9,324 bases of DNA from NCBI GenBank assembly GCA_015065395.1, contig SVQJ01000061.1, positions 1 to 9,324 of the forward strand, in the 5' to 3' direction. The translations under genes and the position numbers were made by a program. The stretch is from Oscillospiraceae bacterium. Its GTDB lineage: Bacteria; Bacillota; Clostridia; Oscillospirales; CAG-272. The notes under the pieces were generated by a model that saw only the letters and a list, made by a program, of their open reading frames with translations, was not told the DNA's origin and made no database searches. This document shows positions 1-7,476 of this stretch, piece by piece (position 1 is the stretch's first letter; each line of letters begins with the position of its first letter).

Positions 1-3000
1 CGGATACAAAAATTTGATCAAAATGGTTTCTGAAGCCTATATTAACGGCTTTTATGTTAAACCCCGAATTGATCTTGAGCTTTTATCTTCTCACAGTGAT
101 GGGTTGATCGCTCTTTCAGCTTGCCTCGGCGGTTATATACCCAAAAGGATAGTTGCTGGGGATTATGATGGTGCTTTCATTTATGCATTGAAGATGAAGG
201 AGATTTTTGGCGAGGATTTCTATCTTGAGGTGCAGGATCACGGAATAGACGACCAAAAAACTGTAAATGAAGCTATTTTCAGAATGTCTGTTGAGTTAGA
301 CATACCTGTTGTTGCTACCAATGACGTGCATTATCTTAATCGCAACGATTCCGAAGCTCAGGCAATTCTTATGTGTATTCAGACCGGTAATTGTATTAAG
401 GATGGTCGCCCTATCGGATTTGAAAGCGATGAATTTTACTATAAATCTTCTGATGAGATGACAAGTCTGTTTTCTGATCATCCTGAGGCTATAGAGAATT
501 CTCAGATAATTGCCGATAAATGTAATTTTGATTTTGAATTCGGTCATACCTATCTTCCTGCATATCCCTGCCCAAAGGGATTTTCACCGGAAGAGTATTT
601 GAAAAAGCTTACGTATGATGGGCTTGATCGTAAAATAAATACCGGAAATGTAAGTTTTCTTATTCACTCTGAAGGAGAATACAAGGAGCGGATAGAATAT
701 GAGCTTTCCGTTATCTCTAAAATGGGGTACAGTGAGTACTTTCTGATAGTTTGGGATTTTGTTAACTATGCAAAATCGAAGAGTATTCCTGTTGGTCCCG
801 GCAGAGGAAGCGGAGCGGGTAGTTTGGTTGCATATCTGATCGGTATAACCGATATAGATCCATTGTCTTTCGGGCTGCTTTTTGAAAGATTCCTTAATCC
901 CGAAAGAGTCAGCATGCCCGACTTTGATATAGATTTTTGTTATAACAGGCGTGACGAGGCTATTGAATACGTACGAAGAAAATACGGAGAAGAACGTACT
1001 GCTCAGATAATTACGTTCGGTACCATGGCTGCAAGGGCTGTGGTGAGAGATGTGGGTCGTGCTCTTGGAATGCCTTACGGTGACGTTGATAATGTTGCAA
1101 AGCTCATCCCGCGCGAGCTTGACATATCTCTTGATGAAGCATTAAAAAATAAATCGCTTCATGAAATGTATATTTCTTCCCCGGATATACGTAAGCTTAT
1201 TGATATAAGCCGTGCTCTTGAAGGTATGCCGCGCCATGCCTCCACTCATGCGGCAGGTGTTGTTATTACGGAAAAGCCCCTAACAGACCACGTTCCTTTA
1301 GCTCATAACAATGGTGTAACCGTAACGCAGTTTGATATGACAACTGTGGCAGAGCTTGGCCTTTTGAAATTTGATTTTTTAGCACTTCGGTACCTGACTA
1401 TCATTGATAATGCTGAAAAACAAATAAAGGAAAATGACCCCTCTTTTTCAATAAATAGTATCCCCTTAGATGATAATGCCACCTATCGCCTTATTTCAAA
1501 GGGAGCTACTGACGGCGTGTTTCAGCTGGAAAGTGGCGGAATGAAGCAAACATTAATTCAGCTAAAACCAGACTGTCTTGATGATATAATAGCAGCGATC
1601 GCTCTTTTCCGTCCCGGTCCGATGAGCTCGATACCCAAATATATTAATGCTCGTCACGGAGGAAATAGGGAAGAATATCCTTCGCCTCTTCTTGCACCGA
1701 TTCTTGATTCAACATACGGTTGTATTGTGTATCAGGAGCAAGTGATGCAGATCTTCCGTGATATTGCAGGTTATTCTTTGGGGCATGCTGATATTGTCAG
1801 AAGAGCGATATCAAAAAAGCACGCAGATGAGCTTCTTCGCGAAAGAGAAGCGTTTATTCTGGGAGCAAAAGATCATGGATTGACTGAAGAAAGTGCCGAA
1901 AAGCTTTTTGAGGATATAGCAGACTTTGCAGATTATGCTTTTAATAAAAGTCACGCTGCTGCTTATGCCGTTACGTCATACAGAACGGCTTTTCTGAAAA
2001 CACACTATCTTCTTGAATATAACTGTGCGCTTATTACAAGCGTTCTTGGAAATCCTGCAAAGGTTTCGGAATATGTCAGCGAGTGTCAGAAGAATGGGAT
2101 TAAGGTTCTTCCTCCTGATATAAATAAAAGCAGAGCTGATTTTAAGGCTGAGAACGGTTCGATACGTTTTGGACTGGCAGCATTGAAAAATATTGGTATT
2201 TCTTTTATAGAACAGATAGTATCTGAGCGTGAAAGCGGCGGTGAATTTAAGGATTTTGACGATTTTCTCGACCGGAGCAAAAAGCTTATGATAAACAAAA
2301 GACAGCTGGAGGCACTGATAAAGTCAGGTTCTCTTGATTCTCTTGGCGTTTACAGAAGCCGAATGCTTGCCGTATACGAGACGATACTTGAAAAAGGCTC
2401 TTCATCACAGCTAGAAGGACAGCTTGATTTCTTTTCTGTTGTTTCGGAGGCTGATCTGAAAATTCCCAAAACCGTTTTCCCGGAAATTGATGAATTCAAT
2501 ACTGCTGAAAAGCTCCGACTTGAAAGGGAAGTCAGTGGAATGTTTTTATCGGGACATCTGTTACACGACTATTCCGATAATGTTAAGGCTCTGGATTGCA
2601 CCCCGATCATTGATATAATTAGGTCATTTCAGCCGGATAACGTATCAAAATACAAAGACAATCAAAGTGTATGTATTTGCGGTACAGTTTCAAAAAAGAC
2701 AGTCAAATCAACACGAAGCGGAGATGCTATGGCTTTTGTGGTGATTGAAGATGAAAGCTCTTCGATTGAAGTTGTTGTATTCCCTAAGGTTCTTGCTAAA
2801 TATTCCCATCTCTTCGCCGTTGACAGCGTTATCAGTATTACGGGAAAAATCACTGCTAAGGACGATGAGGATGCAAAGATCCTCATGAATGACGGCGCTT
2901 ATCTTGCGAAAAACGGAAATGCGCCTGTTTTTCCCCTCTCCATGGAGCAAAAGTTTGCAAAGGTAAATCTTTCAGTAAATAAAGCCGTAAAAGATGTTAA

Positions 3001-3211
3001 GCTATATCTTAGAGTGCCTTCCTTGAAATCGGATAATTTTGCCAGAGTTGATGCTTTTTTGTCCATATTCCATGGAAATATTCCCGTTGTAGTTTTTGAC
3101 GCTATGGAGGGTAAGGCCTGTGCATTGAAGGACAGAGGCGCTATGATTACAGATTTTACTGTGGGAGAGCTTAAAGAAATTCTCGGAAACGACAATGTTG
3201 TGATCAAGTAG
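1..3211 (+). CDS. dnaE: DNA polymerase III alpha subunit, DnaE type (5'-truncated by window edge)
   Basis: Replicative DNA polymerase of the C family; it extends primed DNA at the fork in the cytoplasm. The reading frame is open from base 2 (G-Y-K-N before a TTG at 14), so the true start lies upstream. By comparison with E. coli DnaE, roughly 95 N-terminal residues are missing, including the first part of the PHP domain. Counting the TTG at 14 as residue 1, I see the rest of the PHP domain with TNDVHY at 102-107, GPGRGSGAGS at 261-270 and MPDFDIDF at 301-308. Asp303 and Asp305 there, with Asp454 in KFDFLAL, match the catalytic Asp triad. FRPGPM lies at 532-537, then YQEQVM and FNKSHAAAYA. QLDFF at 803-807 is a good sliding-clamp-binding motif, and an OB fold covers about 886-965. 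The OB fold and clamp motif fit DnaE rather than PolC architecture. The frame is intact to TAG, and no terminator is visible after it. Confidence 0.97.
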   Translation, partial: GYKNLIKMVSEAYINGFYVKPRIDLELLSSHSDGLIALSACLGGYIPKRIVAGDYDGAFIYALKMKEIFGEDFYLEVQDHGIDDQKTVNEAIFRMSVELDIPVVATNDVHYLNRNDSEAQAILMCIQTGNCIKDGRPIGFESDEFYYKSSDEMTSLFSDHPEAIENSQIIADKCNFDFEFGHTYLPAYPCPKGFSPEEYLKKLTYDGLDRKINTGNVSFLIHSEGEYKERIEYELSVISKMGYSEYFLIVWDFVNYAKSKSIPVGPGRGSGAGSLVAYLIGITDIDPLSFGLLFERFLNPERVSMPDFDIDFCYNRRDEAIEYVRRKYGEERTAQIITFGTMAARAVVRDVGRALGMPYGDVDNVAKLIPRELDISLDEALKNKSLHEMYISSPDIRKLIDISRALEGMPRHASTHAAGVVITEKPLTDHVPLAHNNGVTVTQFDMTTVAELGLLKFDFLALRYLTIIDNAEKQIKENDPSFSINSIPLDDNATYRLISKGATDGVFQLESGGMKQTLIQLKPDCLDDIIAAIALFRPGPMSSIPKYINARHGGNREEYPSPLLAPILDSTYGCIVYQEQVMQIFRDIAGYSLGHADIVRRAISKKHADELLREREAFILGAKDHGLTEESAEKLFEDIADFADYAFNKSHAAAYAVTSYRTAFLKTHYLLEYNCALITSVLGNPAKVSEYVSECQKNGIKVLPPDINKSRADFKAENGSIRFGLAALKNIGISFIEQIVSERESGGEFKDFDDFLDRSKKLMINKRQLEALIKSGSLDSLGVYRSRMLAVYETILEKGSSSQLEGQLDFFSVVSEADLKIPKTVFPEIDEFNTAEKLRLEREVSGMFLSGHLLHDYSDNVKALDCTPIIDIIRSFQPDNVSKYKDNQSVCICGTVSKKTVKSTRSGDAMAFVVIEDESSSIEVVVFPKVLAKYSHLFAVDSVISITGKITAKDDEDAKILMNDGAYLAKNGNAPVFPLSMEQKFAKVNLSVNKAVKDVKLYLRVPSLKSDNFARVDAFLSIFHGNIPVVVFDAMEGKACALKDRGAMITDFTVGELKEILGNDNVVIK

Positions 3212-3285
3212 ATTTGTTAATTTTTTCATAACTTCACACTGTATTCACATTTTAAGGTTAAAATCAATTCAGTAATATCGGTTAC

Positions 3286-3290
3286 GGAGG
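3286..3290 (+). promoter_or_regulatory. Ribosome-binding site of the class A PBP gene
   Basis: GGAGG five bases before the ATG at 3296 fixes that start. The 84-bp gap after dnaE (3212-3295) is AT-rich. It has two TTCACA-like hexamers (3233-3238 and 3244-3249) and a TAAAAT (3259-3264), but no pair has acceptable 16-18 bp spacing. I therefore call neither a promoter nor a dnaE terminator there, and co-transcription with dnaE remains possible. Confidence 0.8.
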
Positions 3291-3295
3291 TATAT

Positions 3296-5977
3296 ATGTC
3301 TGAATTTGAAAAAAATAATATACCGGATTCTGCCGAAGCTCCTGTCAAGGTCAAAAATCCTGAAGATACATGGAAAACGGTCTTGGAAGTTGCAAAAAGA
3401 GTCGGAAAGATCTCTCTCAGGATATTGTCATATATCATGAATGTCTTGATGACGTTTATGCTCATCGGTACTACCTGTGCTATCATAATAGGAACAGTCT
3501 TTTGTATCTATATAGCCAATTATGTTGACCCGGAGATCGATTCATCATTGTTTGCCGCTGCAAGCTCTGACACAACTACTCGAATGTACTATATGCAGTA
3601 CGAGGATGAGGATGCCAGGATGAATCAAGACGGTATTCCTGTAGAGCTTGAGGATCAGAGGCTTTACAGCTCTGATAACAGTATATGGGTAAGTTATGAT
3701 GAAATGCCTCAGGATCTTATCGATGCGTTTGTTTGCGTGGAGGATCACCGCTTTTTCTCTCATAACGGCGTAGACTGGCTAAGAACCGGCAAAGCTGTCT
3801 TCACCTATTTCTTTGGTGCAGGTGACTTTGGTGGTTCGACAATAACCCAGCAGCTTGTCAAGAACCTAACAGGTGATAATGAGGCTTCCGTTCAAAGAAA
3901 GGTGCAGGAGATTTTCCGTGCTCTTCATATAGAAGAGGAGATGAGCAAGGAAGATATTCTTGAAATGTATTTGAATATCGTTTATCTTGGAAATAATTGT
4001 TACGGTGTGCAGGCGGCAGCTAACACATATTACGGAAAGGATGTTGGAGAACTTACACTTGTTGAATGTGCCTCTTTAGCTGCTATTGTAAAAAACCCCT
4101 CTAAATATGAACCCTTGTATCATGATGTAGTGTATTACGAAAAGGAGAAGGGAGAAACGGAAGAGGACGGTAACCGTACACGCCGTGAGACCGTACTATA
4201 TACGATGCTCCTCTATGATAAGATCAGTCAGTCAGAATTTGATAAGGCAAGGAAGACTGATCTTGTGTTTGCAGGTGATATCGGTGATAATGGGGACGAT
4301 AAAAATGAAACCAAAACCGTTAATGTGACTTCTTGGTATACCGATGCGGTTATTGAGGATGTACAAAGAGCCCTTATGGATCAGTACGGCTACTCTGAAT
4401 ACGTAGCAAGTCTTATGATTTATACGGGAGGTCTCCAGATCTATACCTGTATGGACCCGGAGGTACAGTCAGTGATCGATGAAGTTTATATCAATGACGG
4501 TAAGGACGACGGATATTTCCCATACGCCACTGACGGTCTTCAGCCTGAATCGTCCATGATAATCATCGATCCTTATACAGGAGATGTGCTCGGCCTTGCC
4601 GGAGGCAGAGGAGAAAAGACACAAAGCCGTTTGCTTAACCGAGCTACACAGGCTAAGCGTCCTTGCGGATCCAGTATAAAGCCCGTATCGGTATATGCGC
4701 CGGCAATAGACAGCGGTATTGCCACTATGGGCTCTGTATATGATGATTCACCCGTAAAGACTACCTCCGACGGCACGATGTGGCCTCACAACCTTCCTGA
4801 TGTTTACGGCGGATATACAACAGTACAGGATGCTATACGCAGATCTGTAAACACTTGTGCTGTTAAGATCTTACAGGATGTGGGCATAGATTATGTTTTC
4901 GATTTTATGAAAAACACGCTCCGTATGAACAGTCTTATAGAATCGTATACCACCGCAAGCGGCTATGTTATCAGCGATAAAGCGGAAGCGCCTCTTGCCT
5001 TGGGACAGTTCTCATACGGTATAACTCTTTGGGAGCTTACCGCAGCTTACGGTATGTTCCAGAATGACGGTATTTTTTGTAAATCGAGATTGTGGTACGA
5101 GGTTCGCGATAATGACGGTAATGTGATCCTTGAAAATGCCCCTGAATATGAATTGGCAATCAGCGAAGAGTCTGCGGATATCATGACGATGATGATGCAG
5201 AATGTTATTTCTACAGGTACTGCAACTGCTGTTACTCTTGATGAAAGAGTAAATGTTGCGGGAAAGACCGGTACCACCACCGCTGACTTTGACAGAACAT
5301 TTATCGGATATACTCCTTACTATGTTTGCGGATGCTGGTTTGGATATGATATGAACCAGGCTCTTTCAGATTTTTCTAGAAGCCCTGCAATTATTGTTTG
5401 GGATAAGGTCATGGGTAAGCTTCAGGATAAAATCGATGCAAGAGCTGCTGCAAACGGTGAAGCAATCAAAACGTTTGACTTTTCCGATAATCTTGTAAAA
5501 GTTACCTATTGCAGGGACTCCGGAATGCTTGTTGGGGAGGCTTGTGCTCATGATCCCAGAGGCAGCAGAACAGAAATCGGATATTTTACTGCCGATTCTG
5601 CTCCTACACAGACCTGTGATGTGCATGTCCTTGTGAATTTTGATAAAGTTACCGGCGGAGTAGCATCAAATTCCTGTCCTGCTGAGAATATTAAAAAAGT
5701 GGCGTTGATCCGAAATGAAAGCCGTTTGTTTGACACTCAAGTAACGATTACTGATGCACAGTATGTGTATAGGGAGATCCAGGCAGGTGAGATGCCCACT
5801 TATTACGGACATCCGTATTTCTACAATACCATACCGAAAGGGAAGTATGTGGGAAAGAGTGCAGGTGAAAAGCAGTATAACTGCGCTTGCTCATCTCATA
5901 AGTATGTGGAGCCAAAGCCTGAGGAACCCGAAAACAACGGAGACAGTAATGATACGGATAATGCAAATGAACCATAA
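3296..5977 (+). CDS. Class A penicillin-binding protein (PBP1A family; GT51 glycosyltransferase plus transpeptidase)
   Basis: A bifunctional peptidoglycan synthase that polymerises lipid II and cross-links the stem peptides outside the membrane. The 893-residue protein has an acidic cytoplasmic N-terminus, one membrane helix at about 46-75, then the GT51 domain. That domain shows VEDHRFFSH with catalytic Glu149, GGSTITQQLVKNL at 179-191, RKVQEIFRA with the second Glu at 205, and EMYLNIVYLGNNCYG at 223-237. The transpeptidase domain carries all three penicilloyl-transferase motifs: S459-S-I-K462, S517-V-N519 and K657-T-G-T660. A C-terminal region of about 190 residues is Cys-containing and ends in a Pro/Glu/Asn/Asp-rich tail. 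About 15 cysteines lie beyond the membrane helix, including Cys457 two residues before the catalytic Ser. Both active sites look intact. Family assignment is sure, but which numbered PBP paralogue it is cannot be said. Confidence 0.96.
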   Translation: MSEFEKNNIPDSAEAPVKVKNPEDTWKTVLEVAKRVGKISLRILSYIMNVLMTFMLIGTTCAIIIGTVFCIYIANYVDPEIDSSLFAAASSDTTTRMYYMQYEDEDARMNQDGIPVELEDQRLYSSDNSIWVSYDEMPQDLIDAFVCVEDHRFFSHNGVDWLRTGKAVFTYFFGAGDFGGSTITQQLVKNLTGDNEASVQRKVQEIFRALHIEEEMSKEDILEMYLNIVYLGNNCYGVQAAANTYYGKDVGELTLVECASLAAIVKNPSKYEPLYHDVVYYEKEKGETEEDGNRTRRETVLYTMLLYDKISQSEFDKARKTDLVFAGDIGDNGDDKNETKTVNVTSWYTDAVIEDVQRALMDQYGYSEYVASLMIYTGGLQIYTCMDPEVQSVIDEVYINDGKDDGYFPYATDGLQPESSMIIIDPYTGDVLGLAGGRGEKTQSRLLNRATQAKRPCGSSIKPVSVYAPAIDSGIATMGSVYDDSPVKTTSDGTMWPHNLPDVYGGYTTVQDAIRRSVNTCAVKILQDVGIDYVFDFMKNTLRMNSLIESYTTASGYVISDKAEAPLALGQFSYGITLWELTAAYGMFQNDGIFCKSRLWYEVRDNDGNVILENAPEYELAISEESADIMTMMMQNVISTGTATAVTLDERVNVAGKTGTTTADFDRTFIGYTPYYVCGCWFGYDMNQALSDFSRSPAIIVWDKVMGKLQDKIDARAAANGEAIKTFDFSDNLVKVTYCRDSGMLVGEACAHDPRGSRTEIGYFTADSAPTQTCDVHVLVNFDKVTGGVASNSCPAENIKKVALIRNESRLFDTQVTITDAQYVYREIQAGEMPTYYGHPYFYNTIPKGKYVGKSAGEKQYNCACSSHKYVEPKPEEPENNGDSNDTDNANEP

Positions 5978-5993
5978 ACAACGGAATAATGAT

Positions 5994-6029
5994 AAAAATC
6001 ACCTCATATCTTTGGATGAGGTGATTTTT
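5994..6029 (+). terminator. Intrinsic terminator after the PBP gene, probably bidirectional, overlapping the next ribosome-binding site
   Basis: Perfect 14-bp stem: 5994-6007 pairs with 6016-6029 around an 8-base loop (6008-6015). The 5' arm opens with AAAAA and the 3' arm closes with TTTTT, so it could end transcripts in either direction. It starts 16 bases after the PBP stop. The 3' arm contains GAGGTGAT (6018-6025), the Shine-Dalgarno sequence of the gene that starts at 6030. Confidence 0.88.
6018..6025 (+). promoter_or_regulatory. Strong Shine-Dalgarno sequence buried in the terminator stem
   Basis: GAGGTGAT is an eight-base run complementary to the conserved 3' end of 16S rRNA. Its GAGG core ends eight bases before the ATG at 6030, an ideal distance, and this decides that start. 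All eight bases are paired in the hairpin at 5994-6029. Transcripts arriving from the PBP gene would therefore present this site in a closed form. Confidence 0.7.
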
Positions 6030-6545
6030 ATGTTTGCTTTTTTCAAAATTAGACTTAGTATTTTGTATCAAAAACTTAAGGTGGTTTCGAGAGCTTTTTT
6101 TGCTATACCGATTGCGGTGCTTTTGGGAGCACTACTTATCAGAAGCGTCACAGGGGGCTCACATGTTGTGTATACGGCTCTTAACGGAAGAGGGATTTTC
6201 CCCGGCCCGTTTATTTATTCACTTTTATTTTTTGTAAGATTGACTATATGCAGTATAATTCTGACATTTACATTACAATGTGTCTCAGTTTACAGAGAGA
6301 GCATTAAAATTGTTTTACCTATACTTTCGGCTGTTGTTATGCTGTTATTGGAATACAGATTGATTTTCGGAGGAGTAAGTATTTTACTTGCGATTCTTTG
6401 CGCTATTTCAGTTCCGTTTCTTACTGTGTTGAGTTTTGGAAAGCTGAGAGTTAAAAAAAGACTGTTTTCGGTCTTTAGTGCAGTTCTTTTTATACTTCAG
6501 TTTATACATACGGTACAGCTTGTATCACTTTCTTTCTGCATATAA
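6030..6545 (+). CDS. Five-helix integral membrane protein, unknown function, possibly divergent TspO/MBR-like
   Basis: A 171-residue, very hydrophobic protein. Predicted helices lie at about 22-39, 60-83, 93-108, 112-134 and 146-168, with basic residues before the first and between the fourth and fifth (KLRVKKR, 138-144). I chose ATG 6030 because of the GAGGTGAT site before it. The frame stays open upstream into the PBP gene, but that part has no membrane-protein character and crosses the terminator. The length, five-helix plan and the segment GGSHVVYTALNGRGIFPGP (42-60), where TspO proteins have a Y-x-x-L-x-x-P-x-x-x-P-P stretch after helix 1, suggest a distant TspO/MBR relative. Against this, the protein has no tryptophan, whereas that family is Trp-rich. 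Treat the family link as a guess and the membrane location as solid. No own promoter was found. The stop codon is 18 bases before the promoter of the following lipoprotein gene. Confidence 0.75.
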   Translation: MFAFFKIRLSILYQKLKVVSRAFFAIPIAVLLGALLIRSVTGGSHVVYTALNGRGIFPGPFIYSLLFFVRLTICSIILTFTLQCVSVYRESIKIVLPILSAVVMLLLEYRLIFGGVSILLAILCAISVPFLTVLSFGKLRVKKRLFSVFSAVLFILQFIHTVQLVSLSFCI

Positions 6546-6563
6546 TTAATTTGTAGTTATGCC

Positions 6564-6592
6564 TTGACAAAAAATGCACATTGAGCTATAAT
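6564..6592 (+). promoter_or_regulatory. Consensus vegetative (sigma-A) promoter of the lipoprotein gene
   Basis: TTGACA at 6564-6569 and TATAAT at 6587-6592 are separated by exactly 17 bases: a perfect match to the vegetative consensus in both boxes and spacing. Transcription should start near 6599-6600, giving a leader of about 24 bases. No operator-like palindrome is visible around it, so strong constitutive expression is the simplest reading. Confidence 0.92.
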
Positions 6593-6609
6593 TGATGTAG
6601 TAATTTTAT

Positions 6610-6614
6610 GGAGG
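6610..6614 (+). promoter_or_regulatory. Ribosome-binding site of the lipoprotein gene
   Basis: GGAGG nine bases before the ATG at 6624. It sits in the short leader that follows the consensus promoter and confirms that start. Confidence 0.85.
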
Positions 6615-6623
6615 TAATAACCA

Positions 6624-7319
6624 ATGAACAAAATCAGAATTCTTGCACTTCTTCTCGTGCTTGTGCTTGTTTTCCCTGTTCTTTCTGCGTGCGGTAGCAA
6701 TAAGTTGACTTCTACTGTTTCTATCACCTTCCGTGTTCCTAATAACATGATGAATGGTAATATTCCTGCAGACGATACAACTGAGGCTGACACTACAGCT
6801 GCAGACACTACTGTTGCTGACGGCACAACTGGCGCAGACAGCACCGCTGCTGACACAACAACCGCTACCGAAGACGAGTACTCCGAGTACACTGTTCTCT
6901 TTAATCTCGATTCCTTTGTTGCAGAGGGTACTCAGACTAACCCTCCCACCGTTCTCTCCGCAGTACAGGCAGCGTTCAGTAAGTATGAGATCACTTATGA
7001 TCTTTCCAAGGATGGCACATATATCTCTTCCGTGACACTTAAGGATGTTACTTACGCAGAAAGCGAAGAGGTTGGCGCAGAGATCACTTACTTTAACTTC
7101 TGGGAATGCACAATCAACGGTAAGCTTTCTTCCAGCGGCCGTCAGAGCGAGACTGTAGTATATGAAGGCGATAAGATCGTATTCACTTGGACTCGTGACA
7201 ACGAAAACAGAAGAGATACCACTGCTGTTCAGACCGTTGACCCCAACGCTGATACTACAGGTGAGATATTCAGCAACGATACCACGATAGCTGATGATTC
7301 CGCTGAGGAAGTTGCATAA
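6624..7319 (+). CDS. Secreted lipoprotein with a DUF4430-like domain and Thr/Asp/Ala-rich linker
   Basis: A 231-residue surface lipoprotein of unknown function. Residues 1-22 form a typical lipoprotein signal peptide (MNKIR, then a Leu/Val-rich core) ending in the lipobox L-S-A-C, with Cys23 as the lipidated residue. After a short stretch comes a low-complexity linker at about 49-83 built from loose ADTT repeats. The C-terminal domain at about 88-192 resembles DUF4430: a TVLSAVQAAF helix at 109-118, NFWECTINGK at 158-167 and a final VYEGDKIVFTWTR at 179-191. That domain is related to the beta domain of transcobalamin-like proteins. The tail at 193-231 repeats the DTT theme and is acidic. The perfect promoter and many C-ending codons (GAC, TAC, ATC, TTC), unlike the preceding membrane gene, suggest high expression. 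Ligand binding is possible but not shown. Confidence 0.85.
   Translation: MNKIRILALLLVLVLVFPVLSACGSNKLTSTVSITFRVPNNMMNGNIPADDTTEADTTAADTTVADGTTGADSTAADTTTATEDEYSEYTVLFNLDSFVAEGTQTNPPTVLSAVQAAFSKYEITYDLSKDGTYISSVTLKDVTYAESEEVGAEITYFNFWECTINGKLSSSGRQSETVVYEGDKIVFTWTRDNENRRDTTAVQTVDPNADTTGEIFSNDTTIADDSAEEVA
6768..6872 (+). repeat. Degenerate in-frame repeat coding for an ADTT-type linker
   Basis: Codes for residues 49-83 of the lipoprotein. Units of about five to six codons read ADDTTE, ADTTA, ADTTV, ADGTTG, ADSTA, ADTTT. The bases vary between units through synonymous changes, so this is an old protein-level repeat rather than a recent DNA-level expansion. It probably acts as a flexible spacer holding the C-terminal domain away from the membrane. 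Confidence 0.7.
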
Positions 7320-7330
7320 TTATTTCTTAC

Positions 7331-7358
7331 AAAAAAGAGCCGAGTTTTCGGCTCTTTC
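7331..7358 (+). terminator. Intrinsic terminator after the lipoprotein gene (hairpin copy 1)
   Basis: Perfect 10-bp stem: 7334-7343 pairs with 7348-7357 around the loop GTTT. It begins 11 bases after the lipoprotein stop. On the + strand only TTT follows before a C, so termination in this direction may be leaky. In the minus direction the run of As at 7331-7336 would give a better T-tract. An identical hairpin core recurs at 7612-7635. Confidence 0.8.
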
Positions 7359-7387
7359 AGCTTGTCGATAAAGTTATCGACAAGCTG
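7358..7387. repeat. Near-perfect palindrome at the left end of the element
   Basis: 7358-7370 pairs with 7375-7387 as a 13-bp stem around AAGT; as DNA the two 14-base arms (7358-7371 and 7374-7387) are exact inverted copies. No T-tract follows, so it is not a terminator. Its last three bases also belong to a competing 7-bp stem, CTGCTTC (7385-7391) with GAAGCAG (7406-7412). Confidence 0.8.
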
Positions 7388-7413
7388 CTTCGGACTGTCG
7401 AGAAGGAAGCAGA

Positions 7414-7471
7414 TTTCGTTTTTCGGGGCTCGTCGGCGTACAAAGGTACGACAGAGACCCGAAAAACGAAA
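7414..7471. repeat. Long imperfect hairpin inside the element
   Basis: 7414-7427 (TTTCGTTTTTCGGG) is an exact inverted copy of 7458-7471, a 14-bp stem. It continues inward after single mismatches or small bulges with CTC/GAG, GTC/GAC and GTAC/GTAC, closing on AAAG at 7442-7445. Total pairing is about 24 bp. It carries no terminal T-run, so it looks like structural or element-associated DNA/RNA rather than a terminator. Confidence 0.75.
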
Positions 7472-7476
7472 AGCAA

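Noticed and set aside
2708..3229. Several open frames of 70-100 codons on the minus strand under the dnaE 3' end
   Set aside because: They lie opposite a clear, continuous coding frame, show no family features, and overlap one another in different frames.
3212..3295. Promoter between dnaE and the PBP gene
   Set aside because: TTCACA-like and TAAAAT/TAATAT-like hexamers exist but spacings are about 9, 20 or 23 bases, none acceptable.
5754..6029. Upstream extension of the membrane-protein frame back into the PBP gene
   Set aside because: It overlaps the well-supported PBP C-terminus in another frame, crosses the terminator, has no ribosome-binding site, and lacks the hydrophobic character of the rest.
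7362..7382. Two inverted TTATCGACA sequences resembling DnaA boxes (TTATCCACA)
   Set aside because: Both carry G at the sixth position, where the box needs C. They are simply the arms of the palindrome at 7358-7387, and nothing else suggests an origin.
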